This document shows, piece by piece, positions 31,821-42,701 of a stretch of DNA of 64,000 bases. The notes under the pieces are model-generated. The model was not told where the DNA came from. It was given only the letters and a program-made list of their open reading frames with translations, and ran no database searches. A program made the translations under genes and the position numbers. Source of the DNA: Niebla homalea (taxonomy: Eukaryota > Ascomycota > Lecanoromycetes > Lecanorales > Ramalinaceae); contig JAHGAU010000016.1 in NCBI GenBank assembly GCA_019925105.1, positions 1,054,001-1,118,000 on the forward strand, read 5' to 3'. The number at the start of each line of letters is the position of its first letter. The first letter of the stretch is position 1.

Positions 31821-32285
31821 GGCGTCAGAATTTGTGGCTAAGTAGCGCAGTGTGAAATCGGAAGCGTATTATACAGGTAATTTTCGCCTTGGATGTACCT
31901 CGGCCAGACGCGGGCGTGGTTGTTAAATCAGCGTCAGATGATCAAGATGTGGCTTGAATGTCCCGTGTGTAACCTCAGTTGAAACGCTGTATCTGTACAA
32001 CACTTCCATAAGCCGAATTGACTAAAAATAGGGTGTATCGCCACCACGTGACGTACCGTGTGTTTGCTCGGATTGAAGCACTTCATGCAGAGCGCCATGC
32101 AACACTTCTTGTGATTGCGCGTCACATCACGACACATCAGATTTCCACTCTCTATAAATATGACCAGGAAGAGTAAGTTTCCTGCTTTTGTTTTCCCCCA
32201 TGTTTACACCATCCTTCATCCAAGTCCCGCTCATCTCACTGCCCACACTTCTCTTTTCTACACAACTCTACTCACTCTGACTGCT
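31821..32285. promoter_or_regulatory. promoter region with TATA-like element for the gene at 32286
   Basis: TCTATAAATA at 32151-32160 is a good TATA match, about 130 bases before the start codon. A CT-rich leader (CACACTTCTCTTTTCTACAC and on) follows, the normal fungal arrangement. No gene is seen in the rest of the interval. Confidence 0.5.
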
Positions 32286-33532
32286 ATGAACGTAGTCATG
32301 GCTCAGCCCAGCACACATACTGCCAGCAGCGCCTCGCCGAGTGGTGGCCAGCCCCAACCAGAAGATACTCACCCGGAAAGCGGCCTTGGTGAATCCACGG
32401 GTACACACACTCAAGCATCAACAACACCTCAGAACATGCCAAGCGTCGATTATGAGGAGCTCAGCCGTGCTATGATGCCAGGTCTGGTTCAAGGAGTATC
32501 GAATATCTTAGGTGTCCAGATCCAAGGTGCCATTACAGCATTGAGGGACGACATCAAGCAGCTGCCTACTCGGGATGAGATGAACGACAAGATTGATACC
32601 AAGATCGATGGGCTGCGCGATGAGATGAACAATAAGATTGATACCAAGATTGATGGCTTGCGTGATGAGATGAACAACAAGATCGATACCAAGATCGATG
32701 AGGTGAACAACAAGATTGATACCAAGATCAATGAGGTCAACGAGAAGATTGTTGATTTGTACGAAGAGATGCACTCGCAGCTCGCCGACGTAGAGCTCAG
32801 CATGCGCAGCTTTGCTAGTAATAATATGAAAGCACTGGATAAAAGCGTTGGTCAACTAGAGGAAGAGATTGGAAAACTACGTACCAGCATGCACAAGATG
32901 GGCGAAGCGCTGAAGAACATGGGTCTCAACGTAAACACGGTGTTTAAAAACCATGTTGAGGGCATCGTGCAATTGCGGAGCAGTTCCACGAAGCATCTGG
33001 ACATGATCACCGAGTTAAGCACTGACATCATGAAAGCGGGCACGGCGAATTCTGCACAAGTCGAAAAGATACGAGTCAAGCTTCAGGATGGCTTGACAGA
33101 TATGAAATACAATATCGCTGAGATGAAGGACGAACTGAGGAACAACATGACGTCCATACAGGATCAGCTTGACGCGATGTAAGTTTATTTCCATTACTGG
33201 CTCTACGGAGACGGCTGATTGCTAGCTAGGGACTTCAACCATGTGGCTCGCCTCTGGAACTTGCGAATCACCGACCCCATGACTTCACTGCACCCATTGC
33301 ACAACCGTGTAAATCAAGAAGTCTCGTATTTCCCCATGAGTCCAGATCACTTGGCGAGTTTGCATTGTAGGTCAAAATACTCGCAAGGATCGGCAAATAC
33401 TGACTTGACATAGATGACCACATGGCCTCGCTCGCTGCAGCTTTCAATCTGCACATTGGACGTGAAGATGGGGAGGCAGATCTCAGGGATCACTTGGCTC
33501 GCTACATCGGAGTCCCGAATGTCACCTCTTGA
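32286..33532 (+). CDS. coiled coil plus C-terminal YIGV module (family member 2)
   Basis: Exons 32286-33178, 33230-33366 (137 bases) and 33414-33532 give 382 residues; an in-frame ATG at 32298 is an alternative start. A polar leader is followed by a block of 15-residue repeats from residue 96 (RDEMNNKIDTKIDGL three times, then degenerate units), then a long coiled coil. The module follows: DFNHVARLWNLRITDPMTSL, then SYFPMSPDHLASLHYDHMA, SLAAAFNLHI and HLARYIGVPNV. Exon 2 has the same length and phases as in members 1 and 3. The 45-bp DNA repeats that encode the 15-residue units are very similar, so they are young. Likely a rod with an end domain; function unknown. Confidence 0.85.
32571..32750 (+). 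repeat. 45-bp coding tandem repeat
   Basis: Three full in-frame copies of a 45-base unit (containing GATGAGATGAACAACAAGAT and GATACCAAGATCGATGG) followed by two shortened 27-30 base units inside the gene at 32286. Confidence 0.88.
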
Positions 33533-34112
33533 AAGGGTACTGGCACAAGGCATAACTGCTGATCGTCAAGATGTTCGTGATTGAATTGCCTGGAAGCATG
33601 CGTCTTTGTGTACGGCATTTGTTACAAACCTGGGAATTGCCCAAAACGCGGCTCGAGAAGTCCAATGCATAGGAAGCTGAGTACAATGTCTCTAGATAGA
33701 TAGTACACTCTGATACAACCAAGATATGTGTCCAAAAATCAGCATCACTGATAGTCCAAGCGATGTGCCAAGACTCCATGTAGTAGCCTGAAACACCACA
33801 GGTAAACGATAGCAGTACAACGCGAGCAAGATGAGCTTTTCAACACCATCCGACGTTCCCCTCCTTTCCTCACTGCATTTGAACTCTGGACTTAATTATC
33901 CGCAACACCCGCTCAACACCACCCTGACCACTACCATGAACACTACCATTACCAGTTTTACGGGTGTCATCGACTGGATACAAGAGGACCCAGGTCGTCT
34001 TCACTCTTTCACCTTGAGTACTTTCGTGTCTTACATTGGAAGCAAAACAACCTTCATCTGACAATCTCGTGAAGGGCCTATAGTACCCACCAACCTACCG
34101 CTCATCTTCATC
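33533..34112. other. intergenic; small unproven frame
   Basis: A 76-residue frame with ATG at 33831 is Ser/Thr-rich and ends FVSYIGSKTTFI. The ending is reminiscent of the YIGV motif, but the rest of the module is missing, so I treat it as chance or a fragment. Otherwise nothing is supported. Confidence 0.4.
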
Positions 34113-34896
34113 ATGGACAAAAAAATACCCCTACCCACGAGCCCAAGAAACAAACCGCTTCCAAATCAAGTCACTGCGCTAGGTGAGGGACGTCAGGCCT
34201 CTCCACTGGCTGAGGGACGTCACGTTTCTGCATTGGCTGAGGGACGTCAGGTCTCTGCACTGGCTGAAGGGCTCAAAATTGTTGTGTCAGAGATCTCTTC
34301 AACTCCAACCATGCGAGCGATCGGCCGTGCTCAGGTTCTGATCGATCTGATGGCCGAAATGCAGTCCAAAGTCGAGCCGCCCCCGGCGACTCAACCAGGC
34401 TCTCCAATGACGCCAGATCACATGAACCTTGGAAACCAAACCCAGCAGACAGAGGCATTACAGAAACTTGAAACTCGCATTACCGCTCTCGATGCCATGA
34501 TCAGACCGGGCCTGCATGTCATGTACGTGATTAATCGTCCATGCCTAGGCTTGTCATCAGCTCACTTTTCGCAGTGATGTCAACAGCGCCGCCCGTGCCT
34601 ACAATTGTACCATCACGAGCAGAGAGGCTCGTCTTCGCCAGCTCAAAGACGGAGAGAACCACTATTGCCGGGGCTTTCCGCCAACAGGAAATGATTTGAG
34701 GAACATGGCAGGTGAGGATCATGAAGCCTACAACGATTTGAGTAGCCTTGCTGAAACCCACCCAGCGGATCAATTGAACCGTCTACTCAGTGCGTTCAGC
34801 CTTTCAATTGCAAACGATCCCTCTGGCTCTGAACAGAGGAAGCGGTTCCTTGAATATATTGGGGCTACGCTACTCGCGCAACAAGGCGACGTCTAA
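34113..34896 (+). CDS. YIGV-module protein with 9-residue repeats (family member 3)
   Basis: Exons 34113-34522, 34575-34711 (137 bases) and 34766-34896 give 225 residues. The last intron (34712-34765) can also be read through in frame, giving 243 residues; I prefer splicing because it makes exon 2 the same 137 bases as in members 1 and 2 and makes the module align without a gap (FPPTGNDLRNMAADQLNRLL against FPMSPDHLASLHYDHMASLA). Residues about 21-52 are a 9-residue repeat (LAEGRQVSA). The module reads VNSAARAYNCTITSREARLR, the FP segment above, SAFSLSIAND, and RFLEYIGATLL. The coiled-coil part is shorter than in relatives. Read-through of the intron may be a genuine alternative product. Confidence 0.8.
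34173..34272 (+). repeat. 27-bp coding tandem repeat
   Basis: About 3.5 in-frame copies of a 27-base unit with core GCTGAGGGACGTCAGGTCTC, encoding LAEGRQVSA, in the first exon of the gene at 34113. Confidence 0.88.
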
Positions 34897-35975
34897 GTCT
34901 GGAAGGTTCGGATGTTGCGTGTTGGAAGACAGGCAGTCCTTCGGAAAAGGCGATGAGAATGAGACAAATACATACACAACAATCATGCCAAGAATAGCAA
35001 GACGATGGGAGCCAATCTATCAATGCACTATGAATCAATGAATCATGTCTGTAGTACGCGGATGGCAGGAGGCATCTGCCTCTGAAGTTCAGCGTGCTCC
35101 CATTCTTTATGCGATCACTCGATAGCTGCATTAATGTTAGAGCCCTTTGAAGAGAATCATAGACTACGTCTTTCACTCTAGCACACAAGATTTCATGAAG
35201 AATATGCTTTGAGCAATCATTCTGCGTCCGTCACTTAAAAAGCTCAAACTTTTGACGTTTTCGATGTGCAAGCAAGCATACCCACTATGGGACCGGCACT
35301 ACCGGATGTTTCTACATTCGACCAGCAGCATTGTGCATAATTTGAAATGTTCTGTAGATATCTCTCTGCCCCTTCATTTCAGTCGGTCGCTTTCCCTTTT
35401 CTCAACCATTCACTGCCCTCACATCGACGACTTGCTTAGTACCTTCGCCTATGCAATTTTGCCTCTGTCTGCTATACGCTCAGCGTAATGAGCATAAATA
35501 TACTGGTTGCTACAGGATTTCTGTCATCGTATACTCCGTTGATAGGCTGAAGTCCTTCAAACAATGGAGGGATCTTCCGTTATACTGAGAGGTACCGCCT
35601 GTATTACTCAACATACAGCGAAGAACGTAACCGCTATACCCCATTAAGAAGGGTGTACCGTGTGCATGCAGACGATTCAAGGCTGTACATGCAGACAAGA
35701 ACGGTGGACGTGTAGCCAGACCCTGACTACTGGAAGGGAACTGTAGGTAGGAGATAAGTGTTCGGACTCGACCTAGGTTATTGTCGAAGGAGTCAGTTGG
35801 TGTTAAGATTGTCAATGATCAAGGCTTGATGGTCTGGTTGACACCACAAAACAAAATAGATTTTCTCGACACCTCCGTCTTCTCATTTCAGGACTTGAAT
35901 AATTCCATGGTCATCCTCCTTCATCTCGCTTCCTAATCTCTCACCGCATTACAATTCAAGACGAGGTGCTTAATC
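34897..35975. other. intergenic, nothing recognised
   Basis: No frame here looks like a gene. The final 100 bases before 35976 are pyrimidine-rich and probably a leader. Confidence 0.5.
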
Positions 35976-36651
35976 ATGCATCCTATCGATGTTGCCTTCC
36001 AAAAGACCATCAATGAGATCTCCGACAGACTATCCAATATGTCAGCTGAGATCGGCGGAATACAAACCCTGACCGCCCCGAAGAGCGCAACGACCTTTGT
36101 TGAGGATTTGGAGAGGCTGCAGAAAATGGCCAACAACATGGAAACTGAAGTCACTGAACTTCAATCATCCTTTGAAGCTGAGGTGGATGAAACTTTCGTT
36201 TGCACCTCTCACGCCTCCGCACTTCATGACGCTCAGCAGCAGATTGAAGCTCTACGCGAGGAAAACGCTTTACTTCGCAATCGAATCGACGCAAGGTAAG
36301 AGAACGTCACACCGGTTGCCTTGGGCCTGGCTAATCCCCTGAAAGTCAAGCGAACAAACAGGGTCGTCAACACAATGACAAAGTCAAGGACGATGGTACC
36401 GCCTTGATGCAGCTTCGAGGTCAGCTTGATTCTGGCTTTTCAATTAGCATGAATGAGCTACGCAAGCTGGGAGTAAGTTTTCTGGTTTCCTTCCCATGTC
36501 TTCCTTCGCAGACTGATCGAAACTAGACACGCAAGTGAATTCATTGCTCATGGCATATGACTTGAAAGTCAGCCTCTATGGACCTACCAATGCGGCGCGG
36601 TTGGACGAGTTCATTGGAGTATCTGGAGTGAACATTCCATTGATGCGTTGA
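35976..36651 (+). pseudogene. YIGV-module family member 4, one base short at a splice donor
   Basis: Exon 1 (35976-36295) encodes a coiled coil ending QIEALREENALLRNRIDA. Exon 2 (36346-36472) encodes QANKQGRQHNDKVKD, QLRGQLDSGFSISMNELRKL. The last exon (36527-36651) encodes TQVNSLLMAYDLKV and RLDEFIGVSGV. The module is complete and aligns residue for residue with member 2 if the codon across the second intron is G|AC. The DNA reads GGA|GTAAGT where GGAG|GTAAGT would be needed, so the total length is one base short of whole codons. Either a recent single-base loss broke the gene, a poor GC donor a few bases upstream (C|GCAAGC) is used, or it is a sequence error. Otherwise the frame has no stops. 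Confidence 0.65.
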
Positions 36652-37685
36652 GATGCGAGCAAGTCATCGGACAGATCAAGGAATGTGATTGTCTCCTGGG
36701 AGGTTTAAGAGAAGTCAAAGCATGGGCGACCAAGCTAGAGAGCAGTCACTGCTTCTCCGGTGGAAGCTGCCGGCATTCCAGCAGAGATTGATGGCTTGTA
36801 CACTAGAGAAATTTAGCGGAGCCTTGAGCTGAATCAGGTCTGTCAACAGGCTTCGAACTTGCGTATGCCGTTATGTAGCCTGATCGGTCCGTGATCGTGC
36901 CTTGGGAAAGTATGTCATTGAGGCTCATTGGTCATTCAAGTTCGTTGTCCGCATGATGTTGCGGTGCATAAAGACCGAGGGTCTCAACAGTAGATGTAGG
37001 TACTTTAACTGCACAGAATGCTTCCGCAAGAACCAAAACATGATTGAGGTCGCCACGATTGCTGCTACCAAGACCTCACTATACCCCTTTGAGAAACCCA
37101 GAAGCTCCAGCGTTGGACCCGGGGACCTCAGATCCAGAAATGGAGATTCCTTATCGCGCTTATCGTACTTTCATCACAACAACGGTGATAGAATGATGAG
37201 GGGGGAAAACCCCACCACCCCATCAAGAGGGGCTTTGAACTCGTGAGCAAAGCATGGCAACTAAAGCTCGATAGTAAGCCAATCGTAAGCTCTGGGATCA
37301 GCCAAGAGAATTTCTTCAACCTACGAGTCTCGTGGGGACGCCTTCGACCGTCTAGATCAGGGCTCAATATCTTGAGTCATAAAAGGAAGTATTGTGTGGT
37401 GGGACGTGGAGACGCCGCAACCAGCGGGTTACGGCCAACAGGGAGGACTGGGTGCACTCTCTTGATTTGCATTGTTTTGTAACTTGTGACTGGACGCTCC
37501 AACAATGCCACCAGACTCCCAGCAACAGCGAGATGTGAATCGGGTATGCCCCCACCTCCCGTCCAAAACGCCATAGTGATGACTTGTAGTCACACAATAG
37601 GACGCATACACATTCATCGCACGCAATATTACAGCAATCGGGCCAAAACGCAATGTCGCTGAAAAGCGCACATTTCAAAAAGCCC
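36652..37685. other. decayed coding-like DNA
   Basis: Directly after member 4 a charged helical stretch (EQVIGQIKECDCLLGGLREV, then AWATKLESSHC) ends in stops, and a later 114-residue frame at 36902-37246 has no start context or family. I read the area as remains of one or more orphan genes. The last 100 bases are the 3' side of the minus-strand gene that ends at 37686. Confidence 0.35.
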
Positions 37686-39902
37686 TCACCAAGCATACCC
37701 CGTATCTCCCATCAGATCGTCATCCCCATTCCAATCTTCATCGCCACTGACCTCCTCGTCCAGAAAGTCGCTCTCGTGCAATTGCTCGTCTGTCGGACGT
37801 TGATTATCGATCATCACCTCAACCACATTGCACATGCCCTGCACAAGGAAATCGTCCTTATCGCCAGTGTTAGTATGACCTTTGGTGGGTATCTTACGGG
37901 TGAAGGTGGATATTGTCAGCGGTGGCTGCTGGTCTTCCAGGCTAGAGTCTTCATCTGAGGTCGCATCGGGCTCTGCTCTCACTCGAGGGCGGCCACGGCG
38001 ACCAGCGTGAGTGGTCGCCGACGAGACAGTGGCGTTGCGGGTGGAAGAGGTCTCATCGTAGTTCCTAGCTGGCCGTGACCTCCTGCTGCGGCGGGGATTG
38101 GCGAGGGGTCTGTCGCTGTCGCTTTCATCGTCCGTCTTGACGTTGATTGTCTCCATCTGCCTGACGGGAATCCTTACATGCTGCAGGGTCGCAGAACCCC
38201 TCCGAGCACCACCGCTGCCACTGGTGCCTTGCTTCTGTTGGGTTTTTAACATTTGAAACGCAGAGAGAGACTTGAGATGGGGGTTGGGTGAGGCCGGGTG
38301 TCGCTGGAAGACATCGCTCATACGTTGGATCCAGAAGTCGCGAAAGGCAATACGATCACGCCAACCGCTTTCGTCGAGGCTTGCTTTAATCTTGAGCTGG
38401 CGAAGATCGCATAAATGAGGTGCGGCATTGACTAGGCCCTGGAAGAAATTCTTGGCGACGGCGGTGGTCCATCTGCGCAGATGGTAAAGTTCGATGCTCT
38501 GGAGTGTCGACGGCCAGGTGGGCTTATCTGATGCAGACAGCAACTGATCATACTGTGGTTCTATCACAGCAACGACTTGCAGAGGGCTGTGGTAGAGGAG
38601 GTCCATCTTGAGGACCTCTAGCTTGGGACACGAGTGGCCGAGAGGGGTGAGAAAGGAAAGGTTGAGATGTTGGTTGTGATCCAGGATCAGGCGGCGCAAG
38701 TTCTGGCCTTTGGCTTGGATATAATTTGTGACATCGTTTGACTCAAGCGGGCAGTTGGTGATCTCGAGGGACTGCAGATTGGGGGGAAGATGGATCAAGA
38801 AGCCGTCATCCACGAGTTCGGAGTTCTTTAAGGTCAGATCTTGGAGATTGGGTAGCATGTCAAGGTATCTACCGAACATGAGTTGAAATGGTCTGGTGAT
38901 GGTGCCATCCTCTTGAAAGTCTCTCCTGCTTGCCGGACAATTCATCAAGGTCAGACTCCGCAGTGACTGGAACACTGGGGAAGTGTGGCGATCGAGGAAA
39001 ATGGCCTGGATCGAGCCGTTACACAAGTTTGAGTTCCATGTCCAATCCAGCAACCTGATGCCGGTCATTTCTAGAGTCTCCCAGAAGCTGTTGCTATAGA
39101 CATTCCTCGTCACGTGATATGATCCCATCCTCCAACGGTCGTGGTCGGACAGCATATGCAGGCCAATCCCGCGCACCTGCGGTGTCTTGGACAGCAGATC
39201 CGATAGATCGACCGGAGGCAAGCCATCGGACTTGCGGCTCAATACTTGAACGGCCTCGATATCTATTCTGCGAACTTTGCCCCGGTAATTGGTGTAGGGA
39301 GAGGAGAGTTCCAATGTTTTGATTAGGCTTCTGACACGTGCCTGAGGGTATAGTGGTGGAGAAGCGTAGAGTACTGAGAGTGCAGGCTCTGCAAAGCCTT
39401 TGCATAGGCAAGCAAGCTTAAGGAGCCAATTGACGGACTCCTTGGTCTCAAAGTTTTCACGGATGAGTGGATAAGAAGCATATTCGAATATCATCTCCAG
39501 GATATGGATGGGTAGGGTGTGCCATGGCATGGTCCTGCCCGTCAAGTTGATCGTGAATCCCCCTGGCTTGGCTGGCTTGGTTGGCTTTCCCCTGCTCTTC
39601 ATCTTTTTACTGTAGCCTAAGCGACTGACCTTATTCGTTTTTCTTGATTGCACTCGGCCTGATGCCTTGCGCTTTTTGGATGCGTGCAAAGGGTCTGGCA
39701 TAGTGGGTGGGGCACCTGAGCGGCCTCTGCGCGGTGGAGATGTCGTTTGTGGTGGTATATATTCTTCTTGGCTATTGTCATCTTCAGGGTCGGAGGCAGG
39801 CTCTGCATATGTCACTCGTCTGCGAATATTGCGCGTCTTCGCTGTTCGTGAGGATTGAGGAGCAGGCTTGGATTTGCGAGGTCGCATTGTCGGTACAGCC
39901 AT
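37686..39902 (-). CDS. F-box/leucine-rich-repeat-like protein with AT-hook-like tail
   Basis: A single exon of 738 residues from the ATG at 39902 (MAVPTMRPRKSKPAP). The N-terminus is basic and disordered. An F-box-like segment, MPWHTLPIHILEMIFEYASY, follows at about residue 125. Leucine-rich repeats then occupy about residues 200-520 (SLRSLTLMNCPA; NLQDLTLKNSEL; NLQSLEITNCPL; NLRRLILDHNQHL; KLEVLKMDLLYH). The C-terminal 180 residues are Ser/Arg/Asp-rich and contain an AT-hook-like core, GRRGRPRVRAE, then an acidic end. F-box/LRR proteins select substrates for SCF ubiquitin ligases; the basic flanks and AT-hook suggest a nuclear, chromatin-linked role, which is inference. Codon use and intactness match the conserved genes, not the orphan array beside it. 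Confidence 0.8.
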   Translation of the reverse strand: MAVPTMRPRKSKPAPQSSRTAKTRNIRRRVTYAEPASDPEDDNSQEEYIPPQTTSPPRRGRSGAPPTMPDPLHASKKRKASGRVQSRKTNKVSRLGYSKKMKSRGKPTKPAKPGGFTINLTGRTMPWHTLPIHILEMIFEYASYPLIRENFETKESVNWLLKLACLCKGFAEPALSVLYASPPLYPQARVRSLIKTLELSSPYTNYRGKVRRIDIEAVQVLSRKSDGLPPVDLSDLLSKTPQVRGIGLHMLSDHDRWRMGSYHVTRNVYSNSFWETLEMTGIRLLDWTWNSNLCNGSIQAIFLDRHTSPVFQSLRSLTLMNCPASRRDFQEDGTITRPFQLMFGRYLDMLPNLQDLTLKNSELVDDGFLIHLPPNLQSLEITNCPLESNDVTNYIQAKGQNLRRLILDHNQHLNLSFLTPLGHSCPKLEVLKMDLLYHSPLQVVAVIEPQYDQLLSASDKPTWPSTLQSIELYHLRRWTTAVAKNFFQGLVNAAPHLCDLRQLKIKASLDESGWRDRIAFRDFWIQRMSDVFQRHPASPNPHLKSLSAFQMLKTQQKQGTSGSGGARRGSATLQHVRIPVRQMETINVKTDDESDSDRPLANPRRSRRSRPARNYDETSSTRNATVSSATTHAGRRGRPRVRAEPDATSDEDSSLEDQQPPLTISTFTRKIPTKGHTNTGDKDDFLVQGMCNVVEVMIDNQRPTDEQLHESDFLDEEVSGDEDWNGDDDLMGDTGYAW

Positions 39903-41421
39903 GATGTGGTGTGAATCAGTCTTGGACAAAGCGGTCTCTAACAAACCGCTTGGTCATGCACTTCTTGTATCGGCAAAGAATGTGCCCAATGGCTGGACAG
40001 AGGGCGCATAATTGTATTGTTGATGAAGAGTCACTTGCGGTTGCCTAGAGAGATTGAATGTTGAGAAAATGGAGCATCTGCAACAGGAAGTCGCAAATTC
40101 AACTGACGTCATCTTGACTCAAGCACTGGTACGAGATCACGTGATCAGCCTTTCTACGGATAAACTACGGACGCCTGCGAGGCTTGGCAAAACCACAAGT
40201 CACTTATGATTTGAAGACGCAGATTCCAGCCTATTGCTGTGGCACAGCCTCATGGAAGTGGCTGCGTCTGCTAACTTAGGTTTGGAGTGAAGCGATGACT
40301 TACCGAAACAACCATGATTGATAACTTTTCTTTGATGGTCTGTCTCGTAGCGAGAAGTGTGACGAACAGGAGCCTGTATGCTTCGATACACGACCGAATA
40401 AGGAGAATATACCGAGAACGGCTGCTCCAAATGTCCGACGTCGCCAGTCGTAATCCTTCTTTCCCATCAACACTTCCAGAAAGCCACCTGACAATGTTTC
40501 TGTTCAAATTGCAGTACTGCCAGCAATTTCGGAAACCAACTACCATTTATCAGTCTTGACAGGTAGTTCGTTTTTCTCAAGACTTCGTTCCACCACTATC
40601 AATTCGCAGTTCGCTTCATTTTTGCTCAAGACTGTGTTATTAAACCTGTTGGCAATGCTGACAACATGATGCATTGGCATATGATGTCCGTGGCCCCTCA
40701 AAATCTTGCAAGGAGGCATCCAGGGCTACAATCGATCTTGCATGATTTGGCATAATTCGCGTGAGGCGTGGATCTCTAGCGTACAGGACATCCTTTCCAT
40801 GTGCGGTACGGATCTTCCTTTTCTCAACGCGGCTTGTATCATCGTCGATTTGCGTGAGATCACTGCCTTCACGGTACATTATTATTCATATCAATGTTGA
40901 TTCTCCTACAATATAGCTGCGTAATTGCCCACCAGTCCGGTGGATGGTTGTAGAGTTTCCACCCAATGCCATGTCCACACTATATCCGGACAAGCGGATA
41001 AAGTTGATGGGCCTCGATCCGGGAGCTTTCTTCATGCAACAATCATACATGCCAAAACTATAACTGATGATAGCATCACTGCCTCCTCAATCTCTCCGAT
41101 TGTGCCGTCAGCCACGTCATCAACGCTTTGTGATAGAGGCAATCTCAGCATCTACCACCCCGTCACCGACCATCTCCGGCAACCATTAAATGCACTAAAT
41201 GACGCGACTCAATCCCATGGCAAATAATTCAAACAGTCAAACCCTCCTTGCTAGGTCAGCAAAAAAGCGCCTGAGCTATATCAAGCCCCAAAGGCTCATC
41301 GCAAGAGGCTGTTCATGGAATTACTTTGCCTACATCTCTTCTAGTTGACAAACTCTGTCAGAACCCATCAACCCTTGTCGATCTCCTCACCCATAATAAA
41401 GTCTCAAGCGAACGTCCCAAG
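39903..41421. other. intergenic, nothing recognised
   Basis: Upstream of both the F-box-like gene and the small secreted protein gene. Frames of 60-100 residues at 40200-40560 and 40640-41230 show no family, signal peptide or splice support. Confidence 0.5.
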
Positions 41422-41943
41422 ATGCGTCCTGTCAGCCTCCTCGTCCCCTCGGTATTGCTGGCGACCATCTCCTTCGCCACTCCATCTCCGCTGAGCAAAT
41501 TCCGCCGAGCGCCTGCAGGGGCCTGTGATGACATCACCAAATCCAAGAGCGATACCACAAGCGCACAGAGTGCCTTTGAAGCGCTGCTCAAGAACTCCCC
41601 TGGAGTCATCACCACCACCACCACCACCTCCATCCTCAATCAGTTCAGCTCCATAACTAAGGACTTGGATAGCATCGGAAGAGCGCTTAGCTGCGCCAGC
41701 CCATCGGCCGAGAAGCGCCACAGCAGCATCTCCCCAGCAAAGGCAGAGCCGCTCCACGGCCGCGCAACCCCTCCTGCCGTGTGTGACCTCGCCAATGATG
41801 TCGTGGATGAAGTGCGCGACTTTTCAACGCAAGTCCGTCTGCAACTGAATACTATACTCGGAAATGGCCCGGTATTAGAAGGTCTGGGGATGATGGTCGC
41901 GGATTCCACCGCACTCGTAGATAATCTGGATGGATGCTCCTGA
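41422..41943 (+). CDS. small secreted cysteine-containing protein
   Basis: A single exon of 173 residues. The ATG at 41422 (CCCAAGATGCGT) starts a typical signal peptide (MRPVSLLVPSVLLATISFAT) with likely cleavage after FAT or before the KFRR dibasic site. The mature part is about 150 residues with four cysteines (GACDD, SCAS, VCDL, DGCS), enough for two disulphides, a (Thr)6 run, a dibasic KR site in the middle and helical segments. No enzyme motif is seen. The size and signal peptide fit the fungal small-secreted-protein class, sometimes cell-wall proteins or effectors; the class is inferred from general features only. Confidence 0.75.
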   Translation: MRPVSLLVPSVLLATISFATPSPLSKFRRAPAGACDDITKSKSDTTSAQSAFEALLKNSPGVITTTTTTSILNQFSSITKDLDSIGRALSCASPSAEKRHSSISPAKAEPLHGRATPPAVCDLANDVVDEVRDFSTQVRLQLNTILGNGPVLEGLGMMVADSTALVDNLDGCS

Positions 41944-42701
41944 GCTGGAGGGGGCAGTGAGATCTGAGTGTTGGTACTCCCTATGGTTCTGCGACTATCC
42001 GAGCACTATAAAATGCTTGTTCAGATAAACAGTGCAGCTCTCTTGGAATCACAGAGTCATTTTATATCATTGGACTCCTGCTTCCGACGAGCGATCTGAA
42101 CCAGTGTGTTCTGAACACGGGATCTTGCGCTTCAGACTTAGTCTGGAGTGGCTTCAAATACACAGAGAATAATTAGATTCCAAAATCAGTAACACTTGAT
42201 CCTTTGAGTTTCATTCCAGCCCACGCATATCAGTGTTCTTACCTGCTCGGTATTATTTCCATGTGAGCAGTTACTCATTTACCAAAATCATCAAATGACC
42301 TTTCCATGGTTGGTTTGATTGGCCAGTAATCAAAATTGCTGGTAGCTCTGTCTTGAGCAGCAGAGCGACACCAGGAGAGGCGAAAAGAGGGGGAGAGATA
42401 CATAAAGGGATCTGGGCTTGCCGTAGCGAGAGACGCGGCTGTTCATGTGGTGGTGAAATACAGCTCCGTGGGTCGATCTTATATCTCAGATTTTTCTTTT
42501 GAGAGACGCCTGTATATCCTCGGAGGGAGGTCAGTCACAATCACGGAGGTTCTGGTTTGCGCCTCATGGCTGATAGTCGTGCCTGCCAGGTTCGTGACCG
42601 ATTTTCAGGGATCGAGGAATTGGCTGAACGGCTCTGAACATGTCATCCCACTGGTAGTCGTAGTTTTCGCAAGAGCCTTGAGACATGCAAGGGAACTGTA
42701 G
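41944..42701. other. intergenic, nothing recognised
   Basis: 3' regions of two genes that converge here. A frame at 42447-42701 does not begin with a supported start and lacks a family. Confidence 0.5.

Noticed and set aside
33831..34061. 76-residue frame ending FVSYIGSKTT, like the YIGV motif
   Set aside because: Only a five-residue resemblance; the rest of the module and the exon structure are absent.
36902..37246. 114-residue plus frame with Cys-x2-Cys
   Set aside because: The cysteine pair is not followed by a second zinc ligand pair and the frame begins without context; probably decayed DNA.
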